From Romanomermis culicivorax (lineage: Eukaryota; Nematoda; Enoplea; Mermithida; Mermithidae), in assembly GCA_963922205.1 (NCBI GenBank), contig CAWUHX010000035.1:1426001-1490000 (forward strand): 64,000 nucleotides of DNA, read 5' to 3'. Shown here piece after piece: positions 33,001-45,000 of the stretch. The translations under genes were made by a program, and so were the position numbers. The stretch's first letter is position 1. Each line of letters opens with the position of its first letter. The notes under the pieces were generated by a model. That model was not told the origin of the DNA and did not search any database. It saw only the letters and a program-made list of their open reading frames with translations.

Positions 33001-36000
33001 GAGAAAAATAGAGAAAACGCATTCGTTTCCTGTCATGCAAGAGTCGATATTTGACCGGCCATTGCCCTTCCACGCTGTGAGCCATATCTAACCATTTTGA
33101 AGCCCTATTGTAACAGTTTTTCTGAAAAAAATGGAGAGAATCGGTTACGGAAATTTAAGAATATTGAGTCCTGCTGTTATTGCAGCTGCTTAACTTGAGC
33201 TCGAGTTTAATTAAGTGCTAGTATTAAACTCGAGTGCGAGTTTAACTAGCGATATTCCAACCGGCACACCTGGACAAACCTTATTAGTTCATCTAACACC
33301 AGCCAGCTCAAAAAGTCGGTTGGTTCCCTAATCGTTTTGGTGGTTGCCATGCCAAACTAGGATAAGGAACGAGATGCATAGTACATTTATCTTATAGAAA
33401 ATGGATAGAATGCAATCAAAGTTGATTTTCAAGCTTATTTCTGAATCTGCACACTTTTTAGAACATATCAGTGTATTCAGTGGTAAACCTGGAAAGTTAA
33501 AAGAAAAGATTATGCCCGAGAAGTTTGGAAAACTCTGAGAACTTGAAAAAGCGCATTCTAGTGCGTTTTATAAAGTCAAAATCTTATAATTTTTCGGTGC
33601 ATCGCATTCATTCATTCGCTGATTGGTTGGTTGATTTTCTGATATGTTGATCGATTTCCTAATTGTTTGCGTGATTTCCGATTAGATGGTTGATTCTCTG
33701 GTTATATTGGATCGTTGGTTGATTTTCTGGTCGGTTGATTCCCTGATTGGCTGGTTCGTTAATTGATTTCCTGATACGTTGATTAATTTCCTGGTTAGTT
33801 GATTCCCTGTTTGGCTAGTTTATTCTCTGATTCCTTGATTGGTTGGTTGGTTCATTGATTCCCCGATTCGTCAGTTGATTTCTTGATTGATTGATTGAAT
33901 CCCATCTCCGATTGGTTGGTTGATTGTTTCCCTGTTTGGCGGATTCCCTGATCGTTTGGTTGATTTCCTGGTTGGTGGGTTGATTCCCTGCTTGGATTAT
34001 ATTATGGATTGATTTCTCGGTTGGTTGGTTCATTGATTCTGATTTGTTTTTTGATTTCCTGAATTCCCTGATTGGTAGGTTGATTCTTTGATTTAATGGT
34101 TGGTTCTTTGATTTAATAGTTAGTGATTGATTCCCTTGTTGTTAATTTCGTTGATTCACTTATAGTTGGTTGACTTGCTGAGTCCCTGATTGATGGATTG
34201 ATTTCCTGATTGGTTAGTTAATTCTCAGTTCGGTTAGTTGATTCCCACTTTGATTGTCTGACGCCAGATTCAATGGTTGGTTGGCTGATTGATTGGTTAA
34301 TTACCTGATTAGTGGTTGGTTGGTTCATCGATTTTTTTGTTTGGTTGATTCCCTAATAAGTTGGCTGGTTGGTTGGTCTAATTCTGGCTGGTCGACAATA
34401 TAGTTTTTAGTGGTTGATGGTCTATATGTAAATCTTCGATCCTGTTTTCACGGTTAAAATCGGTTCACATACAAAACATGATCTAGTGCTAAGAATCGAG
34501 TCGTCTGATACCGAAGTCACCTCATTTGGCACCGAGTTGCATGTAGTCGGACATATTGTCCAGGTATGCCGGCCGGCCCCTAGAAGATCCATGCTCCTCA
34601 ATTTATCTAACAACTTTTGTTGAAATGAGACTTGGGTTGAGTTAGAGAAATATAATAAATAGATTAGAATCAAAAATAGACCTTATCAGTCACTCGCTAA
34701 TTCACCTAATCAGGCCGAAACCTTAGGTAGAATAAGTCTGCAATAGTTCGGTCAGTCTCAAGTTCAACAAAAGATCACCTGCTTTCGTTCCGAGGAACTG
34801 CAGAAGATCAATAACACTCTGAGCTCAAGTAACTTTAAATCGGGCACAAACCGGGAAATCAGGCTGAGAATTGAGTTGCAAATGTAGACTTGCACGCTGG
34901 GTGGTTCTCCTGAGATCCGGGGTCTAACCTGTGTTACATCCGCCGCAAGGTCGATAACAAATGTCCGAACGGGGGACGTTGTAATTGGGCGGATAACTCC
35001 ACAAAATATAATATAAATCAATATAAATAATGGCCGGTCTGGCCGCGGATTTTACTTTATAAAAATAAACACAATAATCACCAAAAACATAAACAACCGG
35101 CCCTTCTATGCACGGTGTCTATGCAAATCGGCGTCGACACGAATTGCGTCGACTCTGGCTATTTCTTTGCAACCTGGAGATAGACTATGTCCATCCCCGA
35201 CACTTTCCATGATCATGCATTGTACACTTTCCAAGAAACTGTAAGGTATAAAAAACGAGACGATGAAATGTCCAAAAAGTCAATTAAGGTGCTCACTAGG
35301 CATCCAATAATGTGCCGTAGAATTTTTTCTCCTGTTCTCTATTTTGATCTATTAGATTACATGTAATTGAAGGCAATGCCATAAGAACCCCTCCTTCAGA
35401 AATTGTCGGCTATATAGCTGGCCATATGGTGACATCCGTCAAGATTTGTCAATCATATGGCTGAAATGGACTTGCCATAGAACCTCCCATACATTCGGGA
35501 AAAAACTCGAAAACGTCAATCTTTTGATATAAAAATGTCATTTTTACATGTTTTCCTGTTTTTTAGCTAAAAAGGACTATTTTGTGAGCCACTTTTCGGG
35601 CGAAAAATATGTTTTTTTCTCCGGAGACCCTCTAAAATTTTGTGTTCCGCCTCAAAAAAGTCGCTTTACACTCCTATACGTCATAGTTCTATTACAGGCA
35701 TGCTTTAGTCCAACATATTATACTTAAATTTCGATCAGATTTTCGTACCCTTTGGAATTGGAATTTGGATATATGTACCACCTATGAAATGCTAGGAACA
35801 CTTAATGCATCCCAACAAGACAAATATCAAGAAAAGATGCGAGTTGCAGAACTCAAAAAATCTCACTAGTCTAGCCGCAATGGTTCCTGAACGTGGCACC
35901 TCAAATGATCATAAAAAAACTTGAATTGTCCAAATCGCTAAAATTCAATAATACTTCGGCTTTTATTTATGAGAAAACGACAAGAAATGCCCTTTTCTGC

Positions 36001-39000
36001 TCCGAAATCAGTCAGCAGCCTACTATAATTTCATGAATTTCTTTTTTATTTCAATTGATTTAATGTAAAACAGGGTGCTTTCAATCGTAACTAAACAGCT
36101 TGTAAAACAGGAGGCATCCAAGCGGCAAGCTGATAATGTGTAGCATTGAATTTGCAGTTTCGCTTTTGCTTAATTTTGGTAATTAAGGAAAAAAATTTCG
36201 TGTCTTTTCATCTGTGATATTTTGTTCGGTATATATTGGACTTGAAATAATGAACTTTTACTAGCGTTCCGGTAAGCATCTCTGCTTCTCCGATTACTAT
36301 AGTTTCCTCGTTCATTGTCATCACTGCTCACTGATTTCAAATTTACTGACACTTAATAAAATTACGATAGATAAAAACTCCTCCAAGCCCCTAAAGTGTA
36401 GCGAGTCGCCTTCAAATCTGAACAGGATACATTTGACTGGAGCAGCTGCTGAAATGAAGAAAAAAATTATGCGGCTTCCCAAGGGAAGTCGCCCCAAGGA
36501 TCTCCTACACTTCAAAATTCTGAAACATAAGTGTAAAATGCGTGACACGAGAAGCTTAATTATTCTAAATTACAGAGTATTACCTTCTGCAGATATTGAA
36601 GATTTGACCATTGGCTTGTCTCCTCCCTACGCTGAAATGTCTTGGATGTCATTAACACACCGAAAAACGTTGAAAAGTTTAAAATTGCAGTTTCGAGTAT
36701 TGTAGCTATGTGAATTTTTCATGCAATAGTATCGTCGTATTATTCAACGTATGAAACTGATTAATATATCTCATTTTCAGGCATGTTTAATTTTTAATTT
36801 ATTTTTTTATTTAATTTTCAATTATAGATCAGCGCAGGGTCGCACTTTTCATAGAGCGTGTCTTAAATGATGATTCCAGCGCTATTTTATGAAGTGCCCA
36901 TACTGAGATAGAGGTCAATCATTTCTTCGCTTTTCCAACTATACTCCATCTATTTTGAAAAGATAGATAGTCGAAGATATAGCAAGTGCAGTCCTACTGA
37001 AGATCATAAAATTAATTGTTGTAGTCTTAGAATTTTTGGAAAGAAATAATTGTCGGGAAATCTGCTTCATTAAGAAGAAATTTATTTGATTTCGCTGCTA
37101 CGTTCAAGTTTTTTAGCTTAGAATAATAATTATTCGGTGCAGAATTTTGAGAAGAATGTGGTGCAAAAACCACATCGGTAGAACTGAAGTTACCGAGGAA
37201 AATTCAGAGTACTCGGTCTCTGCGAAATGTCCTCTATATCCGGAAAGATTCACTACGATGTGACATTTTAAGCTTGATTTATAAGGTCAACCAATTTTTC
37301 TTATATATCACAATGCTAGAAAAGTATTGCTAATTCAGTTGTCCAACAACGTGGTGGCTGCAAATTTAGAGCTTGAGCTGAGCTCGATCTCAGCAATATC
37401 ATAAGTTTATCCTTCTACGCACTATGGCATATGAAAAATTTTATGCTCAAACTCACTTGGAACTTGAGAATAGCTCTAGGATATTCGTTGGCCACTTTGA
37501 CCATACTCGTACCTGCTTTTCTATGTGTGAATTTTTCTATTCCAATTTTTTCAGTTTCTTTTATAATTGTTTAGGAATTTTAAATTGGTACATTCCCTGC
37601 TGTTAATGTCCCATATCCTGTTATGTACACAATATTTATCTCAAAAACTAATTCAATATCAGGGTTTAAATGAAACTATCCGCGGATTACTACAAATTGG
37701 CCATTATTATTCTTTCAAAGTTTGCGCCGTCACATCGTCGTCGTACGATATAAATTGGGACTTAGCACTTTCGCACTCTATCGATCTTACGACTTACGAA
37801 ACGTCGTCTTCGGCTGTTACGGCAGACGACAGCATGGTAACCCTGCCTCCTCCCCGCTCTGCTAACGTATCCTTGACTCGAAAACACACTCTAACGATTG
37901 TTGGTATAACGGCTATCGCTTTATTAACATTTTTGATGATTATTGCTTTGATCGTCTTCTTCTGTTATAAACGCACGACAATATGCCGTCGAGGCAGAAA
38001 TTCGTCTTCCGTCGGCGAATCGAAAATTTCCAATGGGAATGGTAGAAATAGCAAAACGTCGATCGTCGATGACGATCTGTGGGAAATTGATCGTACAAAG
38101 CTGATTATAAACGAAGATCAAAAATTAGGCGCTGGTGCCTTTGGATCAGTTTACAGAGGTAATCTTACATGCACGTGGAGGTTTGGGGTGTATTGACCCA
38201 TAGCGAATTTTGATTGACCCTCAGCCAGTGTTTTTTTTCTGCCGGAGGCAAATGAAAATTTTTGGGGGAAAACGAAATTGAGGTAGTCATTTGTACATGT
38301 ACAAACGGCTCTTTCCCCATTTGGGGAAGAAAATTTTGGGGATAATGTACAGAAAACATGCATTTTGGGAGTTCATAACCTCAAAATTTTACAGCGTTTC
38401 GCGCCGGATATAATTTTAATAATCATTAATATGTATTACCTAGCTTAGACGCGGCTTTCAGAATGTCTACCTTCACCCATTCATGTAATTTACATTAGTT
38501 TTCATCATCTCAAACGTATTATCTCATGTTTTAAGTAGTAATCTTCAATATTTGATCTTGATATTTAATGAAGATTCATAGTTTTTCCTTGAAACATTTT
38601 TTGAAAAACCTTAAGTCTCTAAACTTTTTGAAGCAATTATTCCTTTCTTAACGTAAGATCAATTCGGAAGCTTCGTGGAAGTAGTTTTCAGAAATTTCTA
38701 CTCTTCCACTCATATCTTTTCGGCTTAGTTCGTGAGAGTTAACGAATAAATTACTGGTTTTAAAATTTTTCAAATAATAAAATTCTAAAAATTACGACTT
38801 TTGAACACAAAATTCGAATCTAATTCTTGAAATAAATGTTTGGAAAATTGATTTTCCAGCGTCGCCGAATGTCTATACACAAAAAAATTTTCCGGCGCTT
38901 CGCACCGGAAACATTTACATATTTTTTGCACTTTCACTTGTCATCATAAAAGACTTAACCATCGATTTATCTTCTAATGCAAATTCATTATGCTATTGGA

Positions 39001-42000
39001 TAGTTTTCTAGAAAATTTGTTCCACAATGCTAGTAAATTCGACTTGAAACTCGAAAATTTCAATTTTTTGCTGAATTATAGTGAAATTTTTTCGTAGTTA
39101 TAAATAAAATTTGAAAATTGCACTGATTTGGTTATTAGTCTTTGGCCATGATGTAGAGGAACACAAGTTACTTATTTATATCTATTCTTGCTATGTACAA
39201 ATTGTACAAATAAAATATTGGCCGCCGTTTGTACATGCGCAAGTGGGTCATGTACAAAAAAACCCTGCCCCCAGCAGATTCTTGCTTACCCCCCAGTAGA
39301 TTTGACCCCCCAGCAATGATTGAGAAGTCGAAACAGGAAAGTGAGCAAGAAAGAAGAGAAAGTCGTCATAAAAATGAAAATGATGCTGTAGCTTAACAGT
39401 TTTTCAAGGCAAGGCATGATTCCAAAGAAGTAACATTAAAACTTTAAAAAGTGCTATCCAGGCAAATAAGTTCCGCTGCTTGGATGTTAGAACATGTTTA
39501 TTCTTGTTATCAACGACGAAAAAAAAATTCATTCTCACCCCCTGTCCTGGCTGACCCACAGCAGAATTTCTATGCTGTGCATGTGTGGAGGTTATGACTA
39601 CGTCAAGACATACGTAAATTGGGGGAAATGTCATTGGAATCCACCTGAAGTTTACGGCCACTTGGCTAGCCACATGATGATTGAAATGGTGAATCTACAG
39701 TTTTTTCAATTATATAGCTCAAGTGGGCCAGCCATAGGAACCCAATCCTTTTGAATGAAAAATTTAAAAAATCCAATTTTCGCTAGATAATTTTATTTTT
39801 TAACAAAAAACGTTCAAAAATGTCAATTTCTTTTACACTTCGCACTATAAACACATTTGTGTATTATTTGGGCAGAAATTACTGTTTTTGTAACCGTTTT
39901 CAGTCTTTTTGCGCGAAAATCGATTTTTTCCTTCAATGAACCTTCAGCTGAAGACAAAACATGTAAACAGGGTGTCCAGTAACCTGGAAAACCTGGGAAA
40001 GTCAGCAAAAATTCTATGTCTGGAAAATCTGGAAATGTCAGAAGTTTTGATTAGGATTGTTATGATGTAGTCGTTTTTTAAAACATAAGCTCGAATTATT
40101 AAGATTAGCCACATTTGCTTTTTGAAAGTTCAAAATCTCTAAATTTTCCGGTGTTTCGCGTCGGATTTTGGCTAAAGTGCCGTTTTTAGAAAGTTTAGTA
40201 CTATTATTCAATTAACATTTGATTGTTTTAGTGCATCTGTAATATTCTATTTCGTCTGTAACGATTAATATTTAATTTTTTTGAAGGATAATAGAATTCA
40301 AACTTTTCTGCTGATATTTTTATGTTTGCCAGATTGATTATTGTTGTAACGTTATCATTGATGAACATCAAGAAACAATTTAAAAGCATACTATCAAAAT
40401 CACAAGGTCCAGATACTGAGAGCCAGTTATGCAGTGATTTATTATTCTGATGGAATGATTTATTGTTCTGATCGAAGAACAGCTAAGGCATAATACTCTT
40501 ATGAGACATGTTTGTGTAACATTTATTTATTTGTACATGTCGAAATTAGGACGAATTTCAGAAAATTTCGTTGTCTTTGGTTTTGAAAATTGTCCATGTG
40601 AGTAACAGTGCACTTAAAAAGTGCGTTCAATAATAATAGTAATAATAATAATAATAACAATAATAATAATAATAATAATTGCAATAGCATTACAAAAGAG
40701 AAAACAAAGAACATTAGTAAAAGACATGAAGCCAATAGTGAGCGGTTTACAAATGAATCAGAAACTTTAAATATCATACCAGAATTTCATAGTTTTCATA
40801 GTGGTGCATGGTTAAAGAGGCGAATGAGTTTATATTTTTCCAAATTCAAATTTTTCTGACAGAGCATCAAATACCCCAGTACTACTGCCGAAAACTATAT
40901 GCTGAGAGTATTGGTTCCAAATGTTGACTGTTCTAATCACAAGAATTTATCGGTGCCACTTTTAGGGCCCTGTCATAGTCCGCGGTGCCGCGCGACGCCG
41001 CTTTTTCTATTCATACTATGTATAAAGCGGCACCACGCGGTAAGAAACCGTAGGAGTAAGAAATTGTGAATACATAAGTTTCATATGAAAAAATAATGTG
41101 ACCAAAACCAATCCCTGCCGATGGAATACTTCAGCCACAATTCTCGGATATGTATTAGGACACCCTGTTACACGTCTCCCTTTTTCGAGAATGTCTTGAG
41201 ATATGATGATCGTTAATGGTCGAAACTTGTTCAGGAATGAGAAGCAAAGAATTCTCTACAGGTACTGAGAATTTTAGACATCAAGTGCAATTAGTAGCTT
41301 CAAAAACGGTAAAAAATAAGAGTATAAGCAAATTTTTCCAGAGAGCAAAATCCAAAAGTCAAAAAGCGGCAGCGTTTTGCCGCTTTTTGTATGAATAAGT
41401 TTTGTGTATGCATAGAGGTGCATCTTTATTAGTATTAATAGAAAATACTGTGAGCACTTTGCGCTGAAGTATGACAGGACCTTCAGTTTCAAGTTGTTCC
41501 GTGATCTGATGTCAACGGTACTTGATGGCACGGAAGTCTTCCAACTTCAAATCAGTTTTTTGATAAGATATTTTATATAACGTGACAATATCGTTTAGGA
41601 TTCTCCTTTTTCAAAGGTGTCTAGCTACAGAATAGTGAGTCTTTCAAAATGACACCCTTTGAGAAATATTTTTGTACTTTTTCAAAAGTTTTAATATTAG
41701 CAAGTGAGTGAAATGACCATACAGTTTTAGTGTATCCAAGTAAGAGTCTCACATAAAGTTTGCATGCTTTGGTTCAGTAGGAGAAGTATAGAATAAACAT
41801 TTTTTACTATTTTACTGATATTTCATAAAATTTTCCATTTTCCGATAACATTACTCTCCAATCTTTGATTCTATTGTCCGTTTTGAGCAGAAGTCCATTA
41901 ATTCTGTATCCATATTTCAGATTATTACTGCCGAAATGCACTTGATGACAGACTCAGTTGGAATTCTGCAGACTATTAGCCACTAGTTGTAGATATTATC

Positions 42001-45000
42001 AGCAAAGATAAACATTTCAATATATGAGAAATGTAATTTATTAGTAGAAATAAAATAGGTCCTAAAACCCTTCTTGAGGAACTTATGAGTACATCACTCA
42101 AAATGCTAATGTCAATATAATAAGTATTCGTTACTGTAACTTGCACAAAAAGAGAATACTAGCTTTTTTGAACAGGAACGTGTTTTAAGTTAACCTTTCT
42201 TATTTGGGAATAAAATTAAGGTGATTTACACAATTGTGAAAAAAAGGTCGTGTAGAAAAAAACCATTTTCGGCACAAAAAGTTGAAAAATTATTTAAAGA
42301 AAAATAGACAGCTACTGAGACGAAAAAAATGTGACAGCTCAACTTAAATTGTCGAAGGATTAGCACTGTAATACTAAAGAAAATTTATTTTTAGGAAAAA
42401 ATAGTTGAGCTTACAGATCGCAGGATCAAAAGAATGTGAAAACATTTTAAAGTCAATTTATTAGAATTTTTTATCATGTCTGATTTATAGTGTTATACTT
42501 ATTTACAGCATCTGGTCAATACTGGGCAATGACAAGTTCTTGATGCTTCAAGGATCTAAATTTTTGGCTGGTTGCCTGATTTTTGAATTTTACTTGCCTT
42601 ATTCAGTCCAAAACTGATCTTATTTCTGTTGTTTTGGCCTAATTTATTGAAAATGGTTGATTTATCGCTGATATTTTTGGTTTTAGTTTGTTGGCGGCAC
42701 TATCTAGCTGATTGAAAACATCAACACATTGTCGAGTTTCTAAATTTGATGTAGGAATTATTGATTTTTGTGCCAAAAAACCTGGAAAATTCTATAAAAA
42801 TGACCTTCAAAACCTGGAAAAGTCAGGGAATTTGATTTTGGAAAGCCGCTGGACACTTATCATAAAGAGTTCGCGTTATTCGCTCAGATCACCAGAGATG
42901 TATCGGGGACCGGGACTCGAATTTACCCGACCATTTTGTTGGACCCTGACCCGATATTCTTAAAATTTTGGACCCGAACCCGATATTTTCAAAATTTTGA
43001 ACCTGTTGTAGTGGTGCATCCGGTTGTTCATTACGCGGCATGCCCTGCACTCACCGCCACCACTGCAACCATAATTTCCGAACCATTCGCGTGGCTCGGT
43101 TAGCGCAGTTGGACAGCGCGTCTGCCTTGAATGCAGAAAGTCGAGGGTTCGAGCCCCTCACCGAGCGTTATTTTTCTGACGCACCAGCCACGTGGATTTC
43201 GGCATACGACAAACCCGATACATCTCTAGTTTTTATTGTGTGAAGATATACATAAAAGTAAAAGTATGTCACACAGATTAGCGTTTTGAAAAATATAATG
43301 GACCCGGACCCGGAATTACCCGACTATTTTGCCGGATCCGGACCCAATATTCTTGGAATTTTAGACTCGGGCTCGAACTTGATATTTTCGAAATTTTGGA
43401 TCCAATACATCTCTACAGATTATGGAGCTGCGTTACATGTGTGCAGATAGGGGTAATCTAAAACCCCTTCAAACTCATTTTTAGGTATCAGGTCTATGCC
43501 TTGCATGCTTGGATGCACCGGAGCTCCTAAGTCTGGGGCATCAAACGACTTTTTGCTGGCGAAGAACCGCCGATTGCCAAAAATTTTGGTCGTTTTTCGC
43601 CTAAAAAGGCGAAAAATGGTCCAAAAATAGTAATTTCTGTTCAAAATCTGTAATAAATGAATGGCGCGAAGCGCCGAGTGACATTTTTTACCCTTTTTGT
43701 TCAAAAATAATATTTTTCCCAAAAAAATTGACATTTCTTAGTTTTTTCCCGACCAAAAGTATGTATGTCTTTATAGCTAGCTATAGGATTGACAAATCTT
43801 AAGGTGGGTCAACCTATCACTACCCATATGACCGACGATTTCTGAGGGGGTTATTATGGCACTCGCCCAAATTATGTGTATGGTGTGTGGTTTATGCGCA
43901 TATTTTCTTTTTTTCTGCTCATTTAAACACTTTTGAAATACAAGTTAAAGAAAGGTTATCTTTTTCGACTGAATGACGAAGTTATTTCGGTCCTTCTGAA
44001 AATGATTTTTGTAAAATCAATTTGATGCCTAACAGAAATACGAAAAACATTTGTGTGTATTAAATTTAAGGTTATTCGAAAAAATTGAATCAATTTCCAT
44101 TCTCAGATAATTTTTTCTAGCGTAGTTTTTTCATCAAAAATTCACGGTTGAAGTCGTTAGTTTCTTCATTTTTCATACAGAAAACATGCTTGTAAACCGA
44201 CAAGCGGCAAAAATTAGCACAGTCATCAAAATCGCTTACACGAAAACTTTGTCTGTTGTTAAAATCAGATTTTCTTTAAAAAATCAAAAATTTTCAATTC
44301 TATTTGAGGTGAAAAATTTTTATTTTCAGGTCTTTTGATCTCCTCTCGGAAAACGAATTGCGTTTATCCGAAGAACGAAAACCAAGACGGCGATAACAAT
44401 GGCAATTTCGATGCGACAAATGAAGTTGCGGTAAAAATGCTTCCAGGTAGTGTGAAGTATGCTATAAAATCGCGAATCTTATTTTTTTAAGAAAATCTAA
44501 GTTTTTATAGAATATGCTGACGATTTCTCCAAGTCAGAATTCCGGAAAGAAATTAATTTGATGAAAAATTTGGGTCACAATGAACGATTGGTTAACATGC
44601 TCGGTTGCGTAACCAAACTAGAGCCGCTTTGTTTGATTGTAGAATATTGTTCAGAGGGTGATTTACTACATTACCTCCGCGAAAAGCGTTCCTACATGAT
44701 TCAAGTAAAAGTTGCTTGGTTACGAAAATTAAGGCTGGTCAGTTTTTGCAGGACTTTTTAGAAAAGTGTAGTTTTTTCGGAAAATTTCATTTTTTTGACA
44801 TTCATATGACTCAATCATTTTTTAATTTTTTAGCTTGAAAGTTCAGGCGTCGATCTCTGTGATCCGAATCTAAATTGGAGTTCAATCGAGATAGACATGG
44901 TTTTGTGTCTTAGAGATTTGATATCTTTTGCATGGCAAGTCAGTATAGGCTTGGTGAGCTCTACGTGTATAAACCAATCCTTGAATTGTTGCATTGAAAC

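Noticed and set aside
33613..34380. Possible CRISPR-like array
   Set aside because: Units vary in length and sequence, with no constant repeat and unique spacers; it is a degenerate minisatellite in an intron.
40608..40859. Open frame with a poly-Asn stretch
   Set aside because: The poly-Asn is the AAT microsatellite; the flanks show no coding character.
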